From assembly GCF_003207795.1 (NCBI RefSeq), contig NZ_NIRT01000011.1, positions 43,487-107,486 of the forward strand: 64,000 nucleotides of DNA, in the 5' to 3' direction. The notes below the pieces were generated by a model. The model saw nothing but the letters and a program-made list of their open reading frames with translations, was not told where the DNA came from and did not search any database. Positions 35,770 to 44,387 of the stretch are shown here, piece by piece (position 1 is the first letter of the stretch; the number at the start of each line of letters is the position of its first letter). The DNA is from Komagataeibacter nataicola. GTDB lineage: Bacteria > Pseudomonadota > Alphaproteobacteria > Acetobacterales > Acetobacteraceae. Position numbers and translations under genes: made by a program.

Positions 35770-36968
35770 GCTGTCGGCTCATCCGCCCCGGTTGCATCGC
35801 CCGCAGGCTGCGGTGCGGCCATGCTGGCTGGCGTAGGCGGGGTGCCCCCCGAGGTATCCTTCATCACGTCGGCCCATAGCGCGCGCAGCCGGGCATCCAT
35901 TGCGTCATTCACGATGGGGAAGGAGTGGCTCGCCGCGATATAGGCGGGCTGCTGCGCCCAGTGCAGGGCGGCGCGGGTGGCGTCATCAAGCGGAGCGCGC
36001 GTGTTGGCGGGCATGCCCCAGTAGCATGATGACGTGGCCAGCCGCGCCTGGGCGGCAGGCGTGCGCAGGTATCTGGCAAACGCCAGCGCCAGCGCCTTGC
36101 GCTGCGAGGCCTCGACAATCGAGATGCCATGCTGCCAGCGGATGCCGCCCTGCCGGGGCACGGTAAAGGTCAGGTCCGGCCTGGGCGGAGGGGCATGGGC
36201 ATCGGCATCGGCTGTTGTCACGGTGCCGCCTTCATCCACGCCCGCCGTGGTCCAGCCGCCGCCACCCACCACAATATCCACCTGCCCGTCGGCCAGGGCC
36301 TGCTGCACGCTCGCGGTATCGCCCACCAGGCTCGCATTTGCGCGCAGTGCCGCCAGTTTGTCGTGCAGGGCGGGCAGGTCGGCCTCGGTCAGATGGTCCG
36401 GGTCCAGGCCGAGCGCCAGCGCCACGTAGGACAGGATGGGCAGGTAGCTGTCATAGATGGCGATGCGCCCCTTGTAGCGTGGCTGCCAGGGGGCGTTGAT
36501 GTCGTCCATGTCGGGGGCGGATACGTGGGCCTGGTTGAAGGCCACGGCATGGAAGCCGTATTTCTCCGGCACGGAATAAAGCTGGCCCTGATACGACCCG
36601 CTTGCGGGGCTGGCGATGGCGGGGGGAATGTCGGTGGCGGGGAAAACCGCCGGGTCGAGCGGGGCAAGCAGCCCTGCCGCCGCAAGTTGCGGGGCGGCCG
36701 TCTCCTCCATGATCACCACATCCCAGTCACCGGCCTGTGCCTGGCGCAGGATGCCGCGCACGGCCTCGGTGCCGTCGATATCCTTGAAGTGGATGCGCAC
36801 CTTGTTGGCCTGCTCGAACGGACCGAGCAACTCGGGGTCTTCGTGGTCGCACCATGTCAGCACGTTCAGGACCTCGTCAGCCGCCCGCAGCGGTGTGGGA
36901 GCCATTGCGGCAAGGAGCGAGAAGGCGGTCGCGGCAGCAAGGATGCTGCGACGGCTGCGTGCGGACAT
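35760..36968 (-). CDS. PotD-like periplasmic substrate-binding protein
   Basis: The start at 36968 follows GGAGGAGAA. The 402-aa protein has a Tat-like SRRS start and signal peptide ending LRAAD. A type-2 periplasmic binding fold follows with NVLTWCDHEDPELLGPFEQA (PotD/PotF-like start), IMEETAAPQLAAAGLL, YGFHAVAFN, DIVVGGGGWT and RWQHGISIVEA. The family binds polyamines, thiamine or iron for ABC transporters. No permease or ATPase gene is beside it, so it is an orphan. A low-complexity Pro/Ala/Thr tail of about 35 residues ends it. The stop lies inside the end of cbtA. Confidence 0.8.
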   Translation of the reverse strand: MSARSRRSILAAATAFSLLAAMAPTPLRAADEVLNVLTWCDHEDPELLGPFEQANKVRIHFKDIDGTEAVRGILRQAQAGDWDVVIMEETAAPQLAAAGLLAPLDPAVFPATDIPPAIASPASGSYQGQLYSVPEKYGFHAVAFNQAHVSAPDMDDINAPWQPRYKGRIAIYDSYLPILSYVALALGLDPDHLTEADLPALHDKLAALRANASLVGDTASVQQALADGQVDIVVGGGGWTTAGVDEGGTVTTADADAHAPPPRPDLTFTVPRQGGIRWQHGISIVEASQRKALALAFARYLRTPAAQARLATSSCYWGMPANTRAPLDDATRAALHWAQQPAYIAASHSFPIVNDAMDARLRALWADVMKDTSGGTPPTPASMAAPQPAGDATGADEPTAQP

Positions 36969-37162
36969 GGGAAATTCTCCTCCAGGATCAACCCCCAGCA
37001 TGAACGGGTCAGGGAGTGAGGTCCAGTGTACAGGTGGCGTTTCGCGCGGTCATTCCGCACCCACAACGGGAGAGCGCCCGTGTCATGACAGGCGTGGCGT
37101 GCAGGACACGCCTAGCTGCCCGCCCGTTTGCCCCATATTGTCGCGCGCCATGATGGCGGGCT

Positions 37163-38296
37163 ATGGATAGCCGCATGATCGCCGATTTCATCCGCCGTCT
37201 TGCCCGGCGCCGTTCCCCGTCACCCGCCATGTCCCGATCCGCCCTGCGCGCTTCGCGGCAGGTGATTGCGCCCAGCCCGGGCTCGGAGGCGGCGCGGGCC
37301 ATCGCCACGACCACGGTCATGCCTTCGGGCCGCCTGCGTGAATATGCCCGCACGGCGCGCGGCGTGGGGCGGCTTGCGGCCATTACGGTGTGGGTGCCGC
37401 TTTCGGTCGGGTTCGAGGCGGTGCTGCTGCTCGTGCCCGGCACCGCCAAGATTCGCTGGACGCGCATGGTCTGGGGCGGGCTGTGCCTGCTTCTGTCGCT
37501 GCGCATCCGCGTGGTGGGGCGTAGGGCCGGTGGCGTGGGCGGGCGCAGGGCGCGCCAGAATGGCGAGCGGCCCGTCATTTATGTGTCCAACCATTCCACA
37601 TGGCTTGACGTGCCGGTGCTCGGCACGGTGCTGCCATCGAATTTCGTGGCCAAGGGCGATATCGAGGGCTGGCCCATCATGGGGCTGGTCTCGCGCATCG
37701 GGCGCACCATATTCGTCAGCCGCCAGCGCAGCACCACGGGGCGCGAGCGCGACGAGATGCTGCACCGCCTGATGGTGGAAGGCGACAACCTGGTCCTGTT
37801 CCCCGAGGGAACCTCATCGGACGGATCGCGCGTGCTGCCCTTCCTGTCCGCCTTCTTCGCCATTGCCAAGCCGCCGCGCCTGCCCAAGGGCAAGGGGCCG
37901 GTCGAGCCCGACAGCGAGGCCGCCGCCATTGCCGCGCGCCCGGGCATGACGCCGCTCATCCAGCCGGTCTCGGTCGTGTATGACGAGCTTGAGGGCCTGC
38001 CGGTCAACCATGCGCGCCGCCCGGTCTTTGCGTGGTATGGCGACATGGAGCTCGGGCCGCATGTGTGGCAGCTGCTTAAATGGCGCTCCATGCGCGCGAC
38101 CGTGCTGCTGCACCCCGCACTCGACCCTGACGACTTTCCCAGCCGCAAGGCGCTGGCGCAGGCAGCCTGGCGGGCGGTGGCGGCTGGCGCTGCCGAACTG
38201 CGCCAGAACCAGCCCCGGCCCGAGCAGGACAGTGCTTATGCCTGCCGCCCGCTCGCAGGCATGCTGCCACAGGATCTGGAACGCCACGGCAACTGA
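37163..38296 (+). CDS. 1-acyl-glycerol-3-phosphate acyltransferase (PlsC family)
   Basis: The 377-aa protein has a membrane helix around residues 70-92. The acyltransferase core carries NHSTWLD (H144, D149, the catalytic HX4D), FVAKGDIEGWPIMG, then the glycerol-phosphate motif FPEGTSSDG (about 213-221). It acylates lysophosphatidic acid at the inner membrane to make phosphatidic acid. It is about 120 residues longer than E. coli PlsC because of a basic N-terminus and an insert (KPPRLPKGKGPVEPDSEAA). A C-terminal tail is also longer. A second ATG (MIADFI, 37175) is possible. It precedes the c-di-GMP operon by 145 bases. Confidence 0.85.
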   Translation: MDSRMIADFIRRLARRRSPSPAMSRSALRASRQVIAPSPGSEAARAIATTTVMPSGRLREYARTARGVGRLAAITVWVPLSVGFEAVLLLVPGTAKIRWTRMVWGGLCLLLSLRIRVVGRRAGGVGGRRARQNGERPVIYVSNHSTWLDVPVLGTVLPSNFVAKGDIEGWPIMGLVSRIGRTIFVSRQRSTTGRERDEMLHRLMVEGDNLVLFPEGTSSDGSRVLPFLSAFFAIAKPPRLPKGKGPVEPDSEAAAIAARPGMTPLIQPVSVVYDELEGLPVNHARRPVFAWYGDMELGPHVWQLLKWRSMRATVLLHPALDPDDFPSRKALAQAAWRAVAAGAAELRQNQPRPEQDSAYACRPLAGMLPQDLERHGN

Positions 38297-38441
38297 GATG
38301 TTGGCGGCTTTGTGTCAAGATTGAGGCATGTCATGTTTCCGCATGGGCATAAACCATAGTATGATGCCCACGCCGCGTGGTCTGGTGCCCGTTGCCGCAT
38401 GGCCATGATCGAATCTGGCTGCGTGATGACGCGCCGGGCGG

Positions 38442-40700
38442 ATGCCTGCCCAGGCCAGAAAAATGATCTCACATGGCGCGGTTGGTCGTGCCGATGTTCT
38501 GGAGTTTACGGTGGATCAGCCGAAGATTAGCGCCGATGTCCTGCTTTCTGCGATGGAGCAGGCCATTGACCCCATGGTCGTGATTGATGAGCACAACCTC
38601 ATCATCTTCTTCAACGCGGCGGCCGAGAAGATATGGGGCCGGTCGCGCGCGGATGTCGTGGGCCACAATGTCAGCTGCCTCGTGCCCGAACCCGAGCGCG
38701 CCAGCCATGACGGCTACATCAACCGCAACCGCGAAACCGGCGAGGGCCGGATTGTCGGCACCTCGCGCGAGGTCGAATTCCGCCGTGCCAATGGCGACCA
38801 TGTCTGTGGCGAGCTGTCCATCTCGCGCGTGCAGGTGAGTGATTGCGGCAAGATCTACTACATCGCCGTGATGAAGGACGTGACCGAACCCAGCCGCCAG
38901 CGCAAGATCCTGGTGTTGCAGAATGACGTGCTCCAGGCCCTCGCCTCCGACATGAGCATACAGGAAGTGGGCGACCTCCTGTGCCGCCGGGTGGACAGTT
39001 TCGTGCCTGGCGCGGTTGGTGCGCTGATGCTGATCGACCGCTCGCGCAAGCTTTCGGTCAGTGCCTCGCCCTCCATGCCCCGGCGCTACCGGGCCGCACT
39101 CGACAGCATGGAACTCACCCCCGAACAGCTTGAAACGCTGCGCGCCAACCCCGCGGCCAGCAATACCGTGGTGTGGGATGGCTATGCCTCCCTTGCCCGC
39201 TCGCTCGGGCTGGAGCGGTGCTGTTCGTCCGCCATCGTCTCGCGCACGGGGCAGGTCATGGGCGTGTTCGCGCTGTACCTGCGCGGTGATGAGTCCGATC
39301 TGGCATGGGCGCAGCGCGTGGTCTCGACCAGCATGCCTTTCTGCGCGCTGGCCATCGAGCAGAGCGAGACGCGCCAGCATATCGCCCAGCTTTCCAATTT
39401 CGACAGCCTGACCGGGCTGCTCAACCGCACCTCGCTGCATAACATCATCGAGCGCCTTATCATGCGTGGCGGTGACAGCCAGTTCTCGCTGTTCATGGTC
39501 GATATCGATCGTTTCCGCGATATCAACGACGCGCTTGGCCATGTGAATGCCGACCGCTTCCTTATCGAGATCGGCCGCCGCATCCGCCATCTGGTCAAGG
39601 ATGAATACATTGTCAGCCGCTCCGGTGGTGACGAGTTCATCATTGTCGTGCCCGAATGTTCGCATGAGCGGGCCGAGAAGTTTGCCGAGAACCTGATTAA
39701 CGCCATCGCCAAACCGTTGCAGGTGGGCGAGAACACGCTCAGCATATCGTGCTGCGTTGGCATCAGCACCTTCCCCGCCAACGGGCCGGACAGCGAATCG
39801 CTGCTCAGCCATGCCGATGCCGCCACCCGGCAGGCCAAGGATGACGGGCGCGGCCTGTACCGCTTCGCGGGCCATGAAAAGAACCAGGTGGCGCAGGACC
39901 GGCTGGTGCTTGGCTCGGCGCTGCGCGATTCCCTCTCCAAGGGCATGCTCAACCTGCATTACCAGCCGCAGGTCGAGACCATGACCGGCGGGCTTTATGG
40001 CGTGGAGGCGCTCTCGCGCTGGCACCACCCCACGCTGGGCAACATCTATCCTTCCCGCTTTATCGCGGTGGCGGAGGAGACCGGGCAGATCGAGGCCATT
40101 GGCCGCTGGTCGCTTGAGGAAGCATGCAGCCAGATGGTGAAGTGGGATCGCGACGGCGTGCGGGTGCCGACCGTGGCGGTCAACCTTTCCGCCGTGCATT
40201 TCCGCAATCGCGGCCTGCCCGAGCACATCGCCAATCTGCTCAAGCACCATGGCCTGACGCCGGACCGCCTGACGGTGGAAATAACCGAGAGCGTGATGAT
40301 GGACAGCAGCAGCGAGACCGAGGAGGTGCTGCATGCCATCCGCAGGCTCGATGTCGGGCTGTCGATGGATGATTTCGGCACCGGCTATTCATCGCTCTCG
40401 CGGCTGACCCGCCTGCCACTGACCGAGATCAAGATCGACCGCAGTTTCATCAACGATTTCGAGCATGACACCAACGCCCAGGCCGTGACCATGGCGGTGA
40501 TCGGCATCGGCTCGCGGCTGGGCATGACGGTGGTGACCGAAGGCGTGGAGACCGAGCAGCAGTGGCGCCTGCTGGAGGAATTGCATTGCGATGTGATGCA
40601 GGGCTATCTTTTCTCCAGGCCACTGCCCCCGGCGGACCTGGAAAAATGGTTCCGCGAGCGTCAGGAGCGTGGCTCGTTCCTTATTCCAACCACGGCGTAG
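38442..40700 (+). CDS. pdeA: Heme-PAS/GAF/GGDEF/EAL c-di-GMP phosphodiesterase (PdeA type)
   Basis: The 752-aa protein has a PAS domain (about 30-145), GAF (about 160-310), GGDEF (about 320-470) and EAL (about 490-740). The PAS has the FixL heme pattern: a proximal-type His (H89 in SHDGYI) and, exactly 20 residues later, R109 in the position of the oxygen-contacting Arg of FixL. EAL is complete (VEAL at 521-524, DDFGTGYSS, KIDRSFI, EGVE), so hydrolysis is expected. GGDEF is present (395-399) without the inhibitory RxxD site. This is the make-up of Acetobacter xylinum PDEA1, an oxygen-controlled phosphodiesterase acting on cellulose synthesis. Start could also be MISHG at 38463. Confidence 0.9.
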   Translation: MPAQARKMISHGAVGRADVLEFTVDQPKISADVLLSAMEQAIDPMVVIDEHNLIIFFNAAAEKIWGRSRADVVGHNVSCLVPEPERASHDGYINRNRETGEGRIVGTSREVEFRRANGDHVCGELSISRVQVSDCGKIYYIAVMKDVTEPSRQRKILVLQNDVLQALASDMSIQEVGDLLCRRVDSFVPGAVGALMLIDRSRKLSVSASPSMPRRYRAALDSMELTPEQLETLRANPAASNTVVWDGYASLARSLGLERCCSSAIVSRTGQVMGVFALYLRGDESDLAWAQRVVSTSMPFCALAIEQSETRQHIAQLSNFDSLTGLLNRTSLHNIIERLIMRGGDSQFSLFMVDIDRFRDINDALGHVNADRFLIEIGRRIRHLVKDEYIVSRSGGDEFIIVVPECSHERAEKFAENLINAIAKPLQVGENTLSISCCVGISTFPANGPDSESLLSHADAATRQAKDDGRGLYRFAGHEKNQVAQDRLVLGSALRDSLSKGMLNLHYQPQVETMTGGLYGVEALSRWHHPTLGNIYPSRFIAVAEETGQIEAIGRWSLEEACSQMVKWDRDGVRVPTVAVNLSAVHFRNRGLPEHIANLLKHHGLTPDRLTVEITESVMMDSSSETEEVLHAIRRLDVGLSMDDFGTGYSSLSRLTRLPLTEIKIDRSFINDFEHDTNAQAVTMAVIGIGSRLGMTVVTEGVETEQQWRLLEELHCDVMQGYLFSRPLPPADLEKWFRERQERGSFLIPTTA

Positions 40701-40808
40701 AGCATGCGGCGCCCCGCAAGGCTGGCGTTGCCAGCGCCATGCGCGGGGGGCGGTTTGAGTTCATGAAGCATAACAGTTTGTTTTTCATTACGGATTCCAG
40801 GCGGGGAC

Positions 40809-42533
40809 ATGGCATTGCAACACGATGATCGGCTGCGGGCCCTGACGCATCAGGATGCGGATTTCTGGGCTGATCTGGTTGATAATGTCCTGATTGTCGC
40901 GATTACGGATAGCGAGGGGGTCATCACCTACGTGAATGACCGCTTCTGCGAGATAAGCCAGTACTCGCGTGAGGAACTGGTGGGGTCTACGCACCGGATC
41001 GTCAATTCCGGCTATCATGATACCGATTTCTTCCGCGATCTGTACCGCACCATCAAGGCGGGGCAGTTGTGGCGCGGCAATATCTGCAACCGCGCCAAGG
41101 ATGGGTCGCTGTACTGGGTGGCCACCACCATCATCCCCAAGATCGACCGGCAGGGCACGATTACAGGGTATGTGGCCAGCCGGTTCGAGATTACCGAACT
41201 CATGAACACGCGCGACCGGCTGTGTGAACTCGCCGAGACCGATACCCTGACCGGCCTGCTCAACCGTGGTGGCTTCAACACCGCCCTGGCCGATGAGATC
41301 GCGCGCTGCCGCGAGCCGGGCATGACCGCGCACCCCGCGCTCGCCATGTTCGACCTTGATGGCTTCAAGCAGATCAATGACGTGCATGGCCACCATGCGG
41401 GTGACATCGTGCTGCGCGCCATCGCCTCGCGGCTGATTGAACTGACCCATCCCGATGATCCGGTCAGCAGGCTTGGTGGCGACGAGTTTGCCGTCATCCT
41501 GCACCGCACGCTCGAGGATGTATCGCTTGAGCGGTACATGGACCGCCTGCAGGCCATCCTTGAGCGCCCCATCGATATCGAGACGGTCACGGTGAGCGTT
41601 GCGGGCAGCATCGGCGCCGTGCTGCTAGATGGCACCGACACGATGGAAGACGTGCAGAAAAATGCCGACATGGCGATGTATGCCGCCAAGCGCGCGGGCG
41701 GCAAGCAGTCGCAGATGTTCACCAAGAACCTGCGCGAACGCGCGCAGGCGCGTGTCTCCATTCTCAGCGAGGCGCGGTGCGGGGTCGAGCGCAACCAGTT
41801 CGAGGTCTATTACCAGCCGATCGTGAACTGCAAGACGATGGAAGTGGACCAGATCGAGGCGCTGCTGCGCTGGCAGCACCCCGAGCGCGGGCTGCTCGCG
41901 GCGGAAGACTTCTCCGACGTGTTTACCGATGCCGGCCTAGCCCAGGCGATGGGCCCGCGCATGATCGAGGCTTTCCGGCGCGATGTGTGCATGTGGAACG
42001 AACAGGGCCAGCCCGCGCGCCAGCTTGCCATCAACCTCTCGCGCATGGACCTGATCCGCGATGACTACCAGCGCGAGCTTGAGGAATCGCTGCGGCGCTT
42101 CAACATGTCGCCTGAGAACTTCGTGCTTGAGGTGACGGAAGCCATGCTGCATGGCCGCCGGGCGGAGCAGGGCATCCGCAACCTGCGTGAACTGGCGCGG
42201 GCGGGTTTCCGGATCGCGCTCGATAATTTTGGCAAGGGCATCACGGTGCTGAACCATTTGCGTGAGCTGCCGTTCTCACAGGTCAAGATCGACCAGAGCA
42301 TGGTGGCGAACATCGTGGGCAACCCCGATGCCTGCATGGTCCTGTCCAGCCTGATCGACATGGGGCAGGGGTTCAACATGGAAGTCACGGTCGAGGGTGT
42401 TGAAAACCGCGAGCAGTTTGAACTCGTCACGGCGCTCAAACCCGAGCGCATCCAGGGTTTCTTTGTCTCCTCGGCGCTGTCCTCGCAGGATATCCTCAAG
42501 CTGCCCAGGCGTTTTGAAGGGGTTACGCTGTGA
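40809..42533 (+). CDS. dgc: PAS/GGDEF/EAL diguanylate cyclase (DGC partner of PdeA)
   Basis: The 574-aa protein has a PAS domain (about 20-130). Its WRGNICNRAKDGSLYWV segment fits the NifL/Aer group, which binds FAD. The GGDEF domain (about 140-300) has an intact RLGGDEF (223-227). The EAL domain (about 320-565) keeps EAL at 350-352, but the loop-6 motif reads DNFGKG instead of DDFGTG. It should therefore make c-di-GMP rather than degrade it. No canonical RxxD inhibitory site precedes GGDEF (HPDD instead). It lies 108 bases after the phosphodiesterase and overlaps the next gene by 4 bases. A flavin-PAS cyclase of this kind (DGC2) is known from the cellulose producer. Confidence 0.88.
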   Translation: MALQHDDRLRALTHQDADFWADLVDNVLIVAITDSEGVITYVNDRFCEISQYSREELVGSTHRIVNSGYHDTDFFRDLYRTIKAGQLWRGNICNRAKDGSLYWVATTIIPKIDRQGTITGYVASRFEITELMNTRDRLCELAETDTLTGLLNRGGFNTALADEIARCREPGMTAHPALAMFDLDGFKQINDVHGHHAGDIVLRAIASRLIELTHPDDPVSRLGGDEFAVILHRTLEDVSLERYMDRLQAILERPIDIETVTVSVAGSIGAVLLDGTDTMEDVQKNADMAMYAAKRAGGKQSQMFTKNLRERAQARVSILSEARCGVERNQFEVYYQPIVNCKTMEVDQIEALLRWQHPERGLLAAEDFSDVFTDAGLAQAMGPRMIEAFRRDVCMWNEQGQPARQLAINLSRMDLIRDDYQRELEESLRRFNMSPENFVLEVTEAMLHGRRAEQGIRNLRELARAGFRIALDNFGKGITVLNHLRELPFSQVKIDQSMVANIVGNPDACMVLSSLIDMGQGFNMEVTVEGVENREQFELVTALKPERIQGFFVSSALSSQDILKLPRRFEGVTL

Positions 42534-42979
42534 GTGACGACACGCCCCGCACCGTAGCCGCGCGCATTGGCGATGACCTGCCGCGCGTGGATGTGATTGG
42601 CCTGGCCAATACGCGGCGCATCATGCATGCGGAGCGGCATAATGATGGCTCGCGCATGCCGCTGTTCATCCCCACGGCCTCATGGGCGCGGTTGCTGGAA
42701 CTACATTGCATGGGGGCGGGCGAGCAGCCACGTCTTGCGCCCTCGCGCGTGATGGACGGACTGGAGCGCGCCCTTGGCCGCATCATGACCGAGGTGGTGC
42801 GCCATGATGCGGGGCAGGATGCGCCGCTGCGCCCGGCTTATGAAGTGACATCCGACCTGTTCGGGCCGGAAGGGCCGGTCGAGATCCGCATGCTTGTTGA
42901 CAGCACGACCGGCGTTGCCTGCATGCTGGCGGGGCCGCCTGCGGATATTGCGGCACTGCCGCTTGAGATGACTTCCTGA
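42530..42979 (+). CDS. Third gene of the c-di-GMP operon, unknown function
   Basis: The GTG at 42530 overlaps the stop of the cyclase (GTGA), so it is read with it. The 149-aa protein has no domain that I can name. Its C-terminal half (YEVTSDLFGPEGPVEIRMLVDSTTGVACMLAG) looks like a small beta-rich fold, and the N-terminal half is charged with LANTRRIMHAERHND. In the cellulose producer one pdeA-dgc operon is followed by a small gene named cdg1d; position and size agree, but I cannot confirm homology. Confidence 0.65.
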   Translation: MSDDTPRTVAARIGDDLPRVDVIGLANTRRIMHAERHNDGSRMPLFIPTASWARLLELHCMGAGEQPRLAPSRVMDGLERALGRIMTEVVRHDAGQDAPLRPAYEVTSDLFGPEGPVEIRMLVDSTTGVACMLAGPPADIAALPLEMTS

Positions 42980-42987
42980 TTATAAGG

Positions 42988-43102
42988 GGCTGTTTGAAAA
43001 GTCAGGCTTTAATATCCTGAAATTATAAAAGTTTTGGTGAAGTTTTTCCAACAAGCTTCAGAAGATGCGGCCTTTTCGAAAAAATTCGGCACCCGGAAAC
43101 TT
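42988..43102. repeat. Dispersed palindromic element, copy 8, inverted, with shared extension
   Basis: Reverse orientation: ATAAAAGTTTTGGTGAAG, a hairpin with AAGTTTTT / AAGCTTC, then a GC-hairpin (CGGCCTTTTCG / TTCGG) and the arm CACCCGGAAACTTTTAT. The leading part (GTTTGAAAAGTCAGGCT to CTGAAATTA) is the inverted match of the extension at copy 5. Confidence 0.75.
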
Positions 43103-43705
43103 TTATTTTGCGCTTGCCGGTGCGGGCGTAACAGGTGTCGGCGGAGGGGCAGGCTGCGCGTCGAGCCTGGGCGAGTGAAAGGCGGAGACGGGGCCGAAGA
43201 CTCCTGTCTTCACATGCCGCATGGACGGGACCGGCTGGCGCACGCAGCCGCGGGTTACGATGGAGCACACGCCGTCCGTCCCCATCATTTCATCATCATC
43301 GCCGCTATAATGCACCTGGGTGACCCTGTCGTTTTCAAAGCGGATATCGGCAATGCAGGTCTTGCCTGCGCCGCCGAGTGTCGTTTCGGTCAGGTTGACG
43401 ACCGACTGGAGCGGGATCAGCGTCGAATCATTGGTGGAGGGAATATTCAGGGTGCGGGAATATTCAAAAATCTGCACCGTATCGCTGATTTTCTTGGTCT
43501 TGTCGGGAATGCCCACGCAGGACTGCACATCCGTGCTGTTCATGCCGATCATGGTCATCTGCGCGCGATGGGCGGCGCGTGAATCCGTATAACCACACCC
43601 TGAAAGCCCGCTGAGGCCAGCCAGCCCCGCCACAAGTGCCATAGCCTGCCACAGGTGCAGGCGGTGCCGTAGGGCGGTAAAACGGGCGGCTACGGGTATA
43701 TTCAT
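43103..43705 (-). CDS. Lipoprotein, SmpA/BamE-like pattern
   Basis: I start at ATG 43705 (MNIPVAARF) with AGAGG upstream; the frame is open to 43819. The 200-aa product has a signal segment and lipobox LSGC (about residue 37). The phrase IGMNSTDVQSCVGIPDKTKKISDTVQIFEYS has the sense of the small SmpA/BamE-like repeat ('G.s..dV...lG.P......g...w.Y'). Cysteines at SCVG, KTCIAD, GVCSIV and RGCVRQ could form two disulfides. A Pro/Ala tail (PAPPPTPVTPAPASA) ends it. Its stop codon is inside the repeat arm. Confidence 0.65.
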   Translation of the reverse strand: MNIPVAARFTALRHRLHLWQAMALVAGLAGLSGLSGCGYTDSRAAHRAQMTMIGMNSTDVQSCVGIPDKTKKISDTVQIFEYSRTLNIPSTNDSTLIPLQSVVNLTETTLGGAGKTCIADIRFENDRVTQVHYSGDDDEMMGTDGVCSIVTRGCVRQPVPSMRHVKTGVFGPVSAFHSPRLDAQPAPPPTPVTPAPASAK

Positions 43706-43841
43706 ATTGCCTCTGTCAAATGTCTGGCCCCGTGCAGGCCCTGTGTGGCGTGAACAGGTGTGTGATGCCGACACAAACCGGTTTGTGAAAGCGGCCTGAA
43801 AAGCATGCGCCCGAAACATCCTGCAAACGGAAGGGCGTTTG

Positions 43842-43920
43842 TGGTGAATATTTTTTCAAAAAGCTTTAATGAACGCCGTCTTTTTGGAAAAAGGCAGCGT
43901 TCAGAAACTTTTATTCTTTT
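43842..43920. repeat. Dispersed palindromic element, copy 9, inverted
   Basis: Reverse orientation: GGTGAATATTTTTTC / AAAAAGCTTTAA as the smaller hairpin, GAACGCCGTCTTTTT / AAAAAGGCAGCGTTC as the GC-rich one, then AACTTTTATTC. It is the last copy before the prophage. Confidence 0.7.
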
Positions 43921-44221
43921 TATCAATGCGTTGTTTCGAAACCATCTCGTGTACCGAAATAATAACGCACCAGGGCGGGAAGAGTTCTCGCGGTGTGGGC
44001 CTGCGTCTCGTGGCATGCGCAGGGCCGGTCATACGCTTCGCCATGTCTGCGCGAGATGGTCGCCAGATTTGCAGGGAGCAGCGCCGGGATGATCGGGCGC
44101 GTTTACGGGCATCATGGCTCCGGACGGGCTGAGCAGGGCCATGGCCGCCCTATCGGTGCTCATCAGATCCCGTGGACCAGAGCAGCAGGGAACCGTGCTG
44201 ATAAAAAATGTAAGGAAATGA
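43921..44221. other. Gene-free stretch left of the prophage junction
   Basis: About 300 bases without a supportable gene. A plus-strand frame (43993-44307) crosses the tRNA fragment and is not convincing. A GTGGACCAGAG (44172-44182) recurs at 44360-44370 on the other side of the junction. Confidence 0.4.
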
Positions 44222-44266
44222 TGGTGCTGCTGGACAGGATTGAACTGTCGACCTCTCCCTTACCAA
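44222..44266 (-). other. Prophage attachment site: 3' half of tRNA-Thr(GGT)
   Basis: The minus strand reads from the anticodon loop of a threonine tRNA (TTGGTAA) through the anticodon-stem strand GGGAG, the variable loop, the T arm GACAG-TTCAATC-CTGTC, the acceptor strand CAGCAGC and the encoded CCA (44222-44224). The 5' half is missing, so it is not a working tRNA. Such a 45-bp tRNA 3' half is the usual attL/attR core of integrase-carried prophages. The CCA end points to the host side, so the phage begins right of 44266. Confidence 0.85.
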
Positions 44267-44350
44267 AACACATTACCCCCGCAAAATCAGGGACATTCCA
44301 TCAATAAAGCCGCCAATAAATTAAACGTGGCAACGATTCGTGCATGTAAT

Positions 44351-44369
44351 TCTGGTCCAGTGGACCAGA
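44351..44369. promoter_or_regulatory. Perfect 19-bp palindrome near the prophage end
   Basis: TCTGGTCCA-G-TGGACCAGA is perfect over 9+9 bases. It lies between the attachment site and the stop of the minus-strand lipoprotein gene. It may be a protein-binding site at the phage end or a short terminator for the lipoprotein gene (no T-tract). TGGACCAG also occurs singly at 44173, 44456 and 49511. Confidence 0.45.
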
Positions 44370-44387
44370 GAGACATTTCACGATTCG

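Noticed and set aside
44222..44266. Functional tRNA-Thr gene
   Set aside because: The acceptor 5' strand, D arm and half of the anticodon stem are missing.
43993..44307. 104-codon plus-strand frame across the prophage junction
   Set aside because: It reads through the tRNA fragment in antisense and has no ribosome site or domain.
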